DNA of 20,298 nt from the NCBI GenBank assembly GCA_020057015.1, contig JAGVGS010000039.1, positions 1 through 20,298 on the forward strand, given 5' to 3'. The notes below the pieces were generated by a model. It was not told where the DNA came from. It searched no databases and saw only the letters and a list, made by a program, of their open reading frames with translations. Source of the stretch: Candidatus Omnitrophota bacterium. GTDB lineage: Bacteria; Omnitrophota; Gorgyraeia; Aquiviventales; Aquiviventaceae. How positions within the stretch are numbered: position 1 is the first letter of the stretch; every line of letters starts with the position of its first letter. This document shows, in pieces, positions 8,101-15,869 of this stretch. Both the position numbers and the translations under genes were made by a program.

Positions 8101-9123
8101 GATGTGTGGAGTTTCAATCTCTACCGCGGGGACAGCTTCGGGCCGCTCTACATGCAATGGGCTTCGATCAGCACCAAGCCAATGTTCATCGCGGAGTTCG
8201 GGGCGGATGCCTTTCACGTTGACGCGCCAGCGAATCCACCAACTGGTGTCCTCAATGAGACGCTGCAGTCCCAGTGGATCCTCAGCCTGTGGAACGATGT
8301 GGCCAGGAATCTCTCCGCGAAGGACCCTAACAAGACAGCCCTTGGAGCGACGGTTTTTGAATGGAACGACGAATGGTGGAAAGTCTCTCCATGGGGGCAG
8401 CAGGATCAAGGCGGGTGGTTCTCGGAGGGATTCCCGGATGGCATGGGGAATGAGGAGTACTTTGGGATGGTGACGATCGATCGAGTCACTCGTCAGGTCT
8501 ACGGAGCGCTGAAGACCGCGTTCAATCCAACCTACGTGCCCCCGGCACCTTCGAAGACACCAATTTTTCGAGCCTACTCAACAGGAGCGACCGTGCCGGC
8601 GACAAATTGGGCACATGGCATCGCGAAGTTTTATAAGGATAAGGCGCTAACCTACGCCAAATATGGTGGCGCAGGTGGCGGTCGAGGGTTTAATGTGCTG
8701 GCGATTCAGCCAACGACCGGTGAGCCGGTCCAACTCCACAAGAATTTCGATACCTGGGTCACGAGGGGCAACTGCGATCCCGCGACAAGTGCGATGGTAG
8801 CCCTGACGAACTTTCTCAACAGCCTGCCAAACGGAACGCTGATCCTGATCGCCGTCGGTGATGAGGCTGGTTTGACGCAAAGTCACCTGCAGCCATGCGT
8901 GCGTATCCCTGCGACGTGCATTGATCAAGGTATTGCGACGCTGCAGGCGCTGGGCAGCGCCCAAATTCAAAATTACTGCTACTGGGACTCCTGGGCCATG
9001 GTGACGGTCAAAGGGGAAGTCGGGACAGACGGGCGACCGAAAGCTCGGCAGGAGCAACTCGGTAAGGCAGTCATTGGAAACGGAGTGGACGCCTCTGTCC
9101 AAGCTACGCTGACATTACCCTAG
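5194..9123 (+). CDS. Secreted multidomain glycoside hydrolase (GH2-like TIM barrel) with C-terminal ILEI/PANDER domain
   Basis: The protein has 1309 residues. Residues 1-30 are a signal peptide (HLRR, then a Leu-rich core, cleavage near PLWA|AD). Residues 31-145 resemble a fibronectin-III domain. Residues 147-252, 253-358 and 359 to about 458 are three Ig-like repeats with a CxxNC cysteine pair. About 459-663 hold two FN3 domains, each with a DQDxDxDG loop that could bind calcium. About 665-753 is another FN3 of the purple-acid-phosphatase N-terminal type. About 757-1118 is a clan-A TIM barrel: SLGNEWN gives the likely acid/base Glu904 and FIAEFGAD the likely nucleophile Glu1001, as in GH2. 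Residues about 1124-1309 match the ILEI/PANDER (FAM3) domain: GGRGFNVLAI (1162 onward), FDTW (1185-1188), AVGDEA (1220-1225) and a late LGSAQIQN. Related domains in the POMGnT1 stem bind sugars, so this may be a carbohydrate-binding module. The substrate is unknown. The C-terminal part is visibly less GC-rich than the repeats. Confidence 0.85.
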   Translation: MSLPDLHLRRSLFGLLWLLGLFMSPAPLWAADTTPPAAPAVTDQGASVAWSEPYALIFTIAGADPESSVAFFGYNLRQGSPTGPVLNSAFSVYSPALQSQGWVQLSIPSDIVAAGSTYYLEARVQNGAGLWSTFGYSDGIQVVAAAPFDFGLTHNPPASEDITLLPGQSGTTRVELWHLNGREPVTFSVSNLPAGAAASISPQVCAPNCAPVITVTTAASTPVGTHTVRVTGTGAGVTRQVDFLLRVGVPPPPFDFGLTHNPPASEDITLNAGQSGTTRVELWHLSGREPVTFSVSNLPAGAAASISPQVCAPNCTPVITVTTAASTPVGTHTVRVTGTGAGVTRQVDFLLRVGVPPPPFDFGLTHNRPRTDILLTPGQTGVTAVDLWHLSGSPVVSFSASGLPAGAIATISPNACTPNCSPTVTVSTQPTTPSGVFTITVTGTGGGVTRQTTLRLKVETTPPGAPGRATEGSPDQDFDADGAYTVFWPAASDPESGISAYELQEFSSATNAFAILSSTLTGTSFPVSGRPNGQLFRYRVRAKNGLGVWGAFSPDSDGITVDTTSPTAPGQPSEGSPDQDLDKDGAYTISWAVASDTGSGVSAYELQERVGTAGTWQTLSSTITTSAFPVTGRLDNTTYFYQVRAKNGAGLLGAYSPVSDGIRIDAQAPQLSLIGVTEITTTSAKVAWTTNETASAAVDYGTTTSYGQTATTSTLGTSHAITLSGLTAGTLYHFRARSADAAGNAAQSSDQTFQTAGGALGPSVVTTSGRQLLLRRRNPDGTLGPALPYTIRGVAWSPASKTTATSPADANNANVRRPEFGRWYLTDLPLMKAMNVNTIRTFIDFGFDATLGPVGRQILDECYRNGIMVVMTVDDAINNTARAQQVVNYYKDHPAILAWSLGNEWNINAYYGVASSIADAAQRTQNAAALIKTLDPNHPVVSSYGEFDLYSSTGMANLSTFVNTTCPSVDVWSFNLYRGDSFGPLYMQWASISTKPMFIAEFGADAFHVDAPANPPTGVLNETLQSQWILSLWNDVARNLSAKDPNKTALGATVFEWNDEWWKVSPWGQQDQGGWFSEGFPDGMGNEEYFGMVTIDRVTRQVYGALKTAFNPTYVPPAPSKTPIFRAYSTGATVPATNWAHGIAKFYKDKALTYAKYGGAGGGRGFNVLAIQPTTGEPVQLHKNFDTWVTRGNCDPATSAMVALTNFLNSLPNGTLILIAVGDEAGLTQSHLQPCVRIPATCIDQGIATLQALGSAQIQNYCYWDSWAMVTVKGEVGTDGRPKARQEQLGKAVIGNGVDASVQATLTLP
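5632..6570 (+). repeat. Three in-frame tandem repeats, 318 bases each (Ig-like domains)
   Basis: Units begin at 5632, 5950 and 6268, exactly 318 bases (106 codons) apart. Units 1 and 2 differ at only 4 of 106 residues (Leu to Asn, Pro to Ala, Asn to Ser, Ala to Thr), while their DNA also carries scattered silent changes. Unit 3 is clearly diverged and its end, near 6570, is approximate. All keep FDFGLTHN near the start, a CxxNC pair and the VTGTGxGVTRQ strand near the end. The pattern indicates a recent duplication or gene conversion of an older array. Confidence 0.9.
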
Positions 9124-9143
9124 CTTTGTTTGATCCAAGGATA

Positions 9144-9695
9144 ATGGGTGAGCCAAAACCGTTGTGGATCATCGTGGGCATCGGTCTGCTTGCCCTCATT
9201 ACCCTCGTCAGCTGTGAGCCGGATGGGATCACACCAGATTGGAAGCGTCTCGAATCCCCTATTCCGGCTCCCGACTTTACGCTCCCAAAGTTGGACGGCG
9301 GGGCCCTCCATTTCGCCGATCTGCGGGGACGCATGGTCATCATGGAGTTCTGGGCGACCTGGTGCGGCCCCTGCCGGTATTCCATGCCGTCGCTGGAAGT
9401 GATCTCTCGGCAGTACCGCGACCGCGGCGTGCAAGTGCTCTTCGTCAATCAGGGAGAGACTGCCGAGCAGGTGCGTCAGTGGGCGGGCAAACGGTTTACC
9501 TCGCCGATCCTGCTCGATCAGGACGGTCGCGTGGGCTCGGCCTATGGGGTGACCGGCATTCCTCGATTGCTGATCATCAACCCAGAGGGCCAGATCCTCT
9601 ACGATCATGCCGGCTACGGTGGCGGCCTTGAGCGCTCCCTAAAGACCATCCTGGAGGAATTACTCGGCAGCTCGGCTTTGGGATACGATGCCTGA
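9144..9695 (+). CDS. TlpA/ResA-like thioredoxin-fold lipoprotein
   Basis: This is a probable membrane-anchored thiol-disulfide oxidoreductase facing the periplasm. Residues 7-23 are a hydrophobic export signal ending in the lipobox LVSC, with Cys24 the lipidation site. The thioredoxin fold begins near IPAPDFTLPKLDGG, continues with FADLRGRMVIMEFWATWCGPC (active-site Cys74 and Cys77) and has the cis-proline segment VTGIPRLLIINPEG. At 183 residues it is typical of TlpA/ResA/CcmG relatives, which reduce apocytochromes or other exported proteins. The ATG at 9144 gives a proper signal peptide; an upstream in-frame TTG at 9126 would only add MFDPRI. It lies 20 bases after the hydrolase and its tail overlaps folB by 8 bases, so all three may be co-transcribed. 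The Ig repeats of the hydrolase have cysteine pairs that might be clients; that is speculation. Confidence 0.88.
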   Translation: MGEPKPLWIIVGIGLLALITLVSCEPDGITPDWKRLESPIPAPDFTLPKLDGGALHFADLRGRMVIMEFWATWCGPCRYSMPSLEVISRQYRDRGVQVLFVNQGETAEQVRQWAGKRFTSPILLDQDGRVGSAYGVTGIPRLLIINPEGQILYDHAGYGGGLERSLKTILEELLGSSALGYDA

Positions 9696-10035
9696 CCGCC
9701 TGCTCATCGCCGACTTGGAAGTCTCCTGCCGCCTGGGCGTCTTCGACTGGGAGCAGGCCAACCCCCAGCCCATCTGGATTGATCTTGAGGTGGGTATCGA
9801 CGCGGCGAAAGCTGCCAAGCACGACGACGTGAAAGATGCGCTCGACTACGCCCGTCTCGTGTCGCTCGTCCGGACGCTGGCCGAGCAGCACCCGTTTCGC
9901 CTGATGGAAACGCTGGCCGAAATCGTGGCCGAGGGGATCCGCAGGGAATTCCATGAGCCGTACGTGCGGGTGCGGGTGAAGAAGCGGGCCTTGCCCGGGG
10001 TGGGCTACGCCGCGGTCGAGATCGAGCGGCGGTAA
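9688..10035 (+). CDS. folB: Dihydroneopterin aldolase family protein
   Basis: FolB converts 7,8-dihydroneopterin to 6-hydroxymethyl-7,8-dihydropterin and glycolaldehyde in folate synthesis; some members also epimerise. Length (115 residues) and landmarks fit: LEVSCRLGVFDWEQANPQPIWID with the conserved Glu of WEQ, the DALDYARLVSLV segment, LMETLAEIVAEGI, and VRVRVKKRALPGVGYAAVEI with the family lysine. The ATG lies inside the end of the thioredoxin gene (8-base overlap), which suggests translational coupling. The 3' end overlaps the end of queD on the opposite strand by 31 bases. The gene faces a minus-strand pair encoding a pteridine reductase-like SDR and QueD, so a pterin role fits its surroundings. 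Confidence 0.9.
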   Translation: MPDRLLIADLEVSCRLGVFDWEQANPQPIWIDLEVGIDAAKAAKHDDVKDALDYARLVSLVRTLAEQHPFRLMETLAEIVAEGIRREFHEPYVRVRVKKRALPGVGYAAVEIERR

Positions 10036-10430
10036 GTCGCGACCGAACTCTCGGTCTCCCACAAGCGCACGGTGGTGACCGGAAAGCCTTCCGCGGCCGC
10101 CTGCTTGAAGATCAGCTCGGCGATCGCCTCGGCAGTGGGGTTGTGGTCCATCAGGAAGAAGGGCTCACCGAGCTCGCGCAGCACCGGCACGAGCGTATCC
10201 TCCCGGTTTAAGATCATCTGGTGGTCCAGCTCACGGTCGATCCAGGCCTGCAGCACCTTCTTGATCTCACTGAAGTCCCGCACCATGCCCCGCGGATCCA
10301 GCCGGTCGCTGGAGAGCTCAATCTCCACCCGCCCGTTGTGCCCATGCAGGTAGCGGCAGGGGCCGTCGTAGTTCAGCAGCCGGTGCCCGTAGCAGAAATG
10401 GATCGTCTTGGTGACCGCGTAAGTGCTCAT
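10005..10430 (-). CDS. queD: 6-carboxy-5,6,7,8-tetrahydropterin synthase (PTPS family)
   Basis: QueD turns dihydroneopterin triphosphate into 6-carboxytetrahydropterin, the first committed step to preQ0 and queuosine. The 141-residue product has the zinc histidines His16 (HFCYGH), His29 and His31 (LHGH). The catalytic Cys25 sits in the CxxxHGH arrangement that marks QueD rather than the folate-type PTPS-III. DFSEIKKVLQAWIDRELDHQMI, NPTAEAIAELIF and VRLWETESSVATY complete the family pattern. The start at 10430 overlaps the SDR stop (ATGA), which shows tight coupling; the frame is open further upstream but that part is the SDR gene read out of frame. Its last 31 bases overlap the convergent folB. 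Confidence 0.93.
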   Translation of the reverse strand: MSTYAVTKTIHFCYGHRLLNYDGPCRYLHGHNGRVEIELSSDRLDPRGMVRDFSEIKKVLQAWIDRELDHQMILNREDTLVPVLRELGEPFFLMDHNPTAEAIAELIFKQAAAEGFPVTTVRLWETESSVATYRRSISTAA

Positions 10431-11155
10431 GCGAGGAGCTGACCGCCGTCGACAAACACCGTGCTGCCGGTGATGAAGTCGGTGCCTTCCACCAAAAACA
10501 CGGCGGTGTTGGCGATATCCTGCGGCGTGCCCCAGCGCTGCAGCGGCACTCGCCGGGCCACCCGCGCACGCCCTGCCGATCCGAAAGCCACCGGCGGCAG
10601 CACCGGGCCCGGAGCGATGGCCACCACTTGAATCTTGGGGGCCAGCTCCTTGGCCAGCGCCTTCGTGAGCCCGATCAGGCCGGCCTTCGACACGCAGTAG
10701 GGGAGGTAGTCGCGATAAGGCTTCACGCCGGCCCAATCGGCGATGTTGAGGATCTTGCCGCCGCCGCGCATCAGCCGGCTGCCATAGAGGGCGCAGAGAA
10801 ACGGCCCCTTCAGGTTCGCATCGAGGGCGTGGTCCCAGGCGCGCTCGCTCAAGCGGGCAAACGGCACGCGCTCAAAATTAGCCGCGCAGTTGACCAGCAC
10901 ATCCAGCCGCTTGAAATGCTTGGTGATGTGGGCCATCAGGCCTCGCACGTCCACGGCGCGCGCAAGATCCGCGCGCACCGCCAGCGCCTGGACGCCTCGG
11001 CGCTCCAGCGCCTTCACGGCAGCCCGGGCTTCAGTGGCCGCGCGGCGATAGGAGATGACGATATGCGCCCCGCGCGCAGCCATGGCCGAGGCAATGGCCC
11101 ACCCGACGCGCTTGGCCCCGCCGGTGACAAGGACAACACGATTGTGCAGCTGCAT
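10427..11155 (-). CDS. Short-chain dehydrogenase of the pteridine reductase (PTR1/FolM) type
   Basis: The 242-residue protein has a Rossmann SDR fold with NADP-type glycine loop TGGAKRVG at residues 11-18 and the RRAAT segment after strand 2. The active-site Tyr153 and Lys157 lie in YCVSK. The usual catalytic Ser is replaced by Asp140 (LNIADWAG), 13 residues before the Tyr. This Asp-x12-Tyr-x3-Lys arrangement and the TGxAKRxG loop are hallmarks of pteridine reductase PTR1 and the bacterial FolM dihydromonapterin reductase, rather than FabG-like enzymes. A role in reducing dihydropterins to tetrahydropterins fits its coupling to queD and proximity to folB. No Shine-Dalgarno sequence is seen before the ATG; it follows the HAMP gene by 23 bases and is probably read from the same transcript. 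A generic SDR with another substrate remains possible. Confidence 0.85.
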   Translation of the reverse strand: MQLHNRVVLVTGGAKRVGWAIASAMAARGAHIVISYRRAATEARAAVKALERRGVQALAVRADLARAVDVRGLMAHITKHFKRLDVLVNCAANFERVPFARLSERAWDHALDANLKGPFLCALYGSRLMRGGGKILNIADWAGVKPYRDYLPYCVSKAGLIGLTKALAKELAPKIQVVAIAPGPVLPPVAFGSAGRARVARRVPLQRWGTPQDIANTAVFLVEGTDFITGSTVFVDGGQLLA

Positions 11156-11178
11156 GGGAATGGGGAGAAAAAGGAAAA

Positions 11179-11616
11179 CTAGGACTTCGGGTAGCGCCGC
11201 GCGAGGCTCTCGGCCATGGTATTGATGTACTTGGCCAAGTCCTCCAGCGCATCGCCCTGGCGCAGCGTGATGCGCTGCGAGAAGTCACCGTTGCTGATGG
11301 CTTCGAGCGTGCGCTTGATGCGGTTGATGGGTCCGACGATGCGGTGGCTCTGGCGGATGCCTAAGAAAAACACGATCGGAATTGCGAGCAGCAGCTCGAT
11401 CAGGAGGGTGGCGGCAACGGCGATCAGCGAGGAGATCATGGGGACCTGCGTGTTGAGGTCCGGCTGGTACATATTGAACCAGATGAGCGTGGTGGAGAGC
11501 AGGGAGCTGACGACCGCCACCGCGAGGACCACCATAAAGACCCGGGTGACGAATCGGATTTGATACGCGCGATCGACCAAATACTGCTTACGGACGTACG
11601 GGGTCTCAGGACTCAT
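11179..11616 (-). CDS. Small two-helix membrane protein with a C-terminal HAMP domain
   Basis: The start at 11616 gives 145 residues. A basic cytoplasmic start (YVRKQYLVDRAYQIRF) leads to a first membrane helix at about residues 23-47, a short loop (MYQPDLNTQVP) and a second helix at about 62-86. A HAMP-type segment follows: RIVGPINRIKRTLEAISNGDFSQRITLRQGDALEDLAKYINTM. HAMP domains normally pass signals from membrane sensors to kinases or chemoreceptor tails, but no output domain follows; the protein ends at RYPKS. Stand-alone proteins of this kind are common and of unknown function. The alternative start at 11652 would place the promoter inside the gene, so 11616 is preferred. The promoter -10 is so close that the message is probably leaderless. 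SDR and queD follow on the same strand. Confidence 0.8.
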   Translation of the reverse strand: MSPETPYVRKQYLVDRAYQIRFVTRVFMVVLAVAVVSSLLSTTLIWFNMYQPDLNTQVPMISSLIAVAATLLIELLLAIPIVFFLGIRQSHRIVGPINRIKRTLEAISNGDFSQRITLRQGDALEDLAKYINTMAESLARRYPKS

Positions 11617-11623
11617 AACGCAA

Positions 11624-11652
11624 ATACTATAGCATATTTTTTTCCGCGTCAA
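11624..11652 (-). promoter_or_regulatory. Predicted promoter of the HAMP-SDR-queD operon
   Basis: On the minus strand TTGACG (11647-11652) and TAGTAT (11624-11629) are separated by 17 bases that include a run of seven A. Only 7 bases lie between the -10 and the ATG at 11616, so transcription should begin at or next to the start codon. Confidence 0.6.
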
Positions 11653-11662
11653 GGGGGGTTCA

Positions 11663-11691
11663 TTGACTTTTTCTACGCGCTCTGTTAGAAC
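11663..11691 (+). promoter_or_regulatory. Predicted promoter of the queC-sdh operon
   Basis: TTGACT (11663-11668) and TAGAAC (11686-11691) are separated by 17 bases. The ATG at 11703 lies only 11 bases after the -10, so the leader would be a few bases at most, and no Shine-Dalgarno sequence is present. It lies back to back with the HAMP promoter. Confidence 0.5.
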
Positions 11692-11702
11692 GGGGTGTTC
11701 CT

Positions 11703-12323
11703 ATGCCCTCGCCACGCCGGGTGTGTGTGCTTGTCAGTGGCGGGTTGGACAGCTTGGCCTTGTTGCTGCAGCTGCTGCGCGCCGGCCACCGGGTACTGCC
11801 CGTGTATGTGCGTTTTGGCCTGCGTTGGGAAGCGGCGGAACGCTACTGGTTGCACCGGCAATTGCGGCAGGTGCGCCAACCTCGGCTGGATGCGCTGCAC
11901 ACCGTGCGGCTGCCGGTGGCCGCGCTGTACGGCGCGCATTGGAGCCTGCAGGGTCGTTACGTGCCCTCCCATCGCAGCCGCGATGCGGCGGTCTACCTGC
12001 CAGGACGCAACCTGTTGCTGTTGACGGCCGCAGGTCTGGTGTGCGCGCAGCAGGGCATCGGGACGCTTGCTGTGGGCACGCTGCGCAGCAATCCGTTTGG
12101 TGATGCGTCCCCTGGATTTTTTCGCGCGATGGGCCGCTGCTTGACCGCGGCTTTCCAGCACCCCATGCGTGTCATCGCACCACTGAGGACTATGACAAAA
12201 GCCCAAGTGCTCGCGGCTATGCCGACGCTGCCCGTGGCACTCACGTTTTCTTGCCTTGCCCCCCGCGGGCGGCGCGCCTGCGGGGGCTGCAACAAGTGCG
12301 CCGAGCGCGCGCGCCTGGCCTAA
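11703..12323 (+). CDS. QueC-like PP-loop ATPase (7-cyano-7-deazaguanine synthase family, divergent)
   Basis: The 206-residue protein begins with the PP-loop SGGLDS (residues 12-17) that binds ATP and pyrophosphate. Its C-terminus carries a zinc-type site at Cys184, Cys193, Cys196 and Cys199, with the same 9-3-3 spacing as E. coli QueC. The middle YLPGRNLLLLTAAGLVCAQ matches the YVPGRN segment of QueC, which turns carboxydeazaguanine into preQ0. However, the family motif around DYSGYPDCRP after that segment is replaced by SNPFGDASPGFF, so the substrate pocket differs and a related amide or nitrile-forming reaction cannot be excluded. queD lies on the opposite strand within 1.3 kb, which favours the preQ0 pathway. 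Its TAA directly abuts the sdhC ATG (TAAATG), making it the first gene of the sdh operon. Confidence 0.8.
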   Translation: MPSPRRVCVLVSGGLDSLALLLQLLRAGHRVLPVYVRFGLRWEAAERYWLHRQLRQVRQPRLDALHTVRLPVAALYGAHWSLQGRYVPSHRSRDAAVYLPGRNLLLLTAAGLVCAQQGIGTLAVGTLRSNPFGDASPGFFRAMGRCLTAAFQHPMRVIAPLRTMTKAQVLAAMPTLPVALTFSCLAPRGRRACGGCNKCAERARLA

Positions 12324-12991
12324 ATGGCATCCTGCGGTCACACGTCCCTAGGTAAGAAGTACCTCATGGCCGGCTCCGGCCTAATGCTGCTGGGCTTCGT
12401 GGTCCTGCATCTACTGGGCAACCTCACCATTTTCCTGGGGCCCGAGACCCTTAATGCCTATGCGGAAAAACTGCGCCATTTCGGGCTGCTCCTCTGGGTC
12501 GCGCGCGTCATCCTGTTGGCGGCGGTCGCGGTGCATATCTGGGCAGCCGTTGTCTTAACCATTGAAAACCGCCGGGCCCGGCCGCAGCCCTACCAGCAGT
12601 ACGTGCCGGCCGCCACCAATCCGGCCGCCCTCACGATGGGCCTCACCGGCATACTGCTGCTGAGCTACCTCGTCTATCACTTGCTGCACTTCACGTGGGG
12701 CGTGGCGCATCCGCAGTTTTTCGGCGCGCAGGATGCGCTGGGCCGGCGCGACGTGTATGCCATGGTGGTGCGCAGCTTTGAGATTCCCTGGGTGGCCCTC
12801 CTTTATGTGGTCGGCATGGCGGTGCTGTGTTTCCACCTCAGTCACGGCATGGCCAGCACGTGCCAAACGCTGGGCCTGAGCACCGAGCGCACCCGGCCGC
12901 TGTTCGAACGCATCGGGGGCATGATCGCGGGCCTTATCTTTCTCGGCTATAGCGCGATTCCAGTGGCGGTGCTCTTCAGAATGGTCCGGCC

Positions 12992-12995
<4 letters not shown>
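12324..12995 (+). CDS. sdhC: Succinate dehydrogenase/fumarate reductase cytochrome b subunit, type B
   Basis: This membrane anchor binds heme and exchanges electrons with quinone for the SdhA/SdhB catalytic pair. At 223 residues with about five hydrophobic helices it is the single large cytochrome b of type-B enzymes (as in Bacillus, Wolinella and delta-proteobacteria), not the separate SdhC and SdhD. Candidate heme-ligand histidines lie in the helices: VVLHLLGN, AVAVHIWAAVV, YHLLHFTWG and LCFHLSHGM. The start follows the queC-like stop without a gap (TAAATG), and no ribosome site is seen, so reinitiation is likely. The end overlaps sdhA by ATGA. Confidence 0.93.
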
Positions 12996-14905
<1,910 letters not shown>

Positions 14906-14960
14906 CGCTGACATGATTCATTTCGTGCCTCAGCCCGCGGGCGCTCAGCAGGCCAGAGAA

Positions 14961-15866
14961 ATGCCGGACTCGGCGATTCGCCGCATAAGCGTCTATGTCG
15001 CAGCAGCGTGTTTTCTATTACCTTCAGCTACAGCGTCGGGTGCAGAGCGAACCGCAACCGACATTCTCAATGCTGCTCAGGAATTCTACACGGGCCTGAG
15101 AGATTATCAGGCTGACTATCTAATGAAGATAAGTTCACCGCGGGAAATGACAAGGACAGGACGGGCATCCTTTCGAGCCCCCAAGTTATGGAGGCTTGAG
15201 TATACAAACCAGAGTCTTAATCAGAGTGAGGCTATCCTCGAAATCTTGGATGGGACGTCCCACTTTATTGAAAAGACAGAAGTGGCAAGAACGGATCGGG
15301 AAGTGCGCCACGCTGATGGCACGGTATCCAAGGTGAAGCAGGGTCAGCCCGCTGTCTCAGTGATGATTTGGGGTCCCCGTCTCAAGACTGTCGCTATCGA
15401 AACAGGAGACATTGCGCCCACCGACGTCGCGCTGGCAGACCTGGCTTTCTTTCTAGCCTCGTTTTCGCCCGGGTTATATGAACCCGAACCACTATTTCCC
15501 TTCGAAGCTCTCGAAGCTTATTACCAATTGGCGCTTGTCGAGAAAGCAACGCTCAATGGCACGGATGTCGACGTTATTGAAGGGACGACGCGAGACAGCA
15601 AGCTCCGGTCGGGGAGCATGCGATTGCCTCCCAAAGTCAGGTGTTATGTCAGTCCGCAAGGCTTCATCTTCCGGATTGATTCCCTGGGGGCCGATGATTC
15701 GCAGCAAGGGTTTGTTGAGTACAGAAACGCAGTCTTCAATGAGGGGATTAACCCTGAACGGTTCGTATATGCAATTCCCAAAGACGCATTTGTTATGGAT
15801 ATCGTGCGCGAGTTAGAATCGAGCGGCAAACACAAAAGCGACAATGAGCCCAAACCTCATCATTAA
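14961..15866 (+). CDS. Exported LolA-like (outer-membrane lipoprotein-sorting type) protein inserted in the sdh operon
   Basis: The chosen start gives 301 residues with a signal peptide (basic RRIS, hydrophobic VYVAAACFLL, cleavage near ATASGAE). An upstream in-frame ATG at 14913 would add 16 residues and spoil the signal. Then come TATDILNAAQEFYTGLRDYQADY and MTRTGRASFRAPKLWRLEY, the pattern of the LolA/LppX fold, where the protein makes a hydrophobic cradle for lipids or lipoprotein acyl chains. The end is hydrophilic (SSGKHKSDNEPKPHH). It is longer than E. coli LolA (about 200 residues), so it is more likely a relative than LolA itself. Base composition stands out: 27 of 60 bases are G or C at 15181-15240, against 36 of 60 in sdhB at 16021-16080. 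It splits sdhA from sdhB, with 3 bases before sdhB, and looks like an insertion acquired from elsewhere. Confidence 0.7.
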   Translation: MPDSAIRRISVYVAAACFLLPSATASGAERTATDILNAAQEFYTGLRDYQADYLMKISSPREMTRTGRASFRAPKLWRLEYTNQSLNQSEAILEILDGTSHFIEKTEVARTDREVRHADGTVSKVKQGQPAVSVMIWGPRLKTVAIETGDIAPTDVALADLAFFLASFSPGLYEPEPLFPFEALEAYYQLALVEKATLNGTDVDVIEGTTRDSKLRSGSMRLPPKVRCYVSPQGFIFRIDSLGADDSQQGFVEYRNAVFNEGINPERFVYAIPKDAFVMDIVRELESSGKHKSDNEPKPHH

Positions 15867-15869
15867 ATC

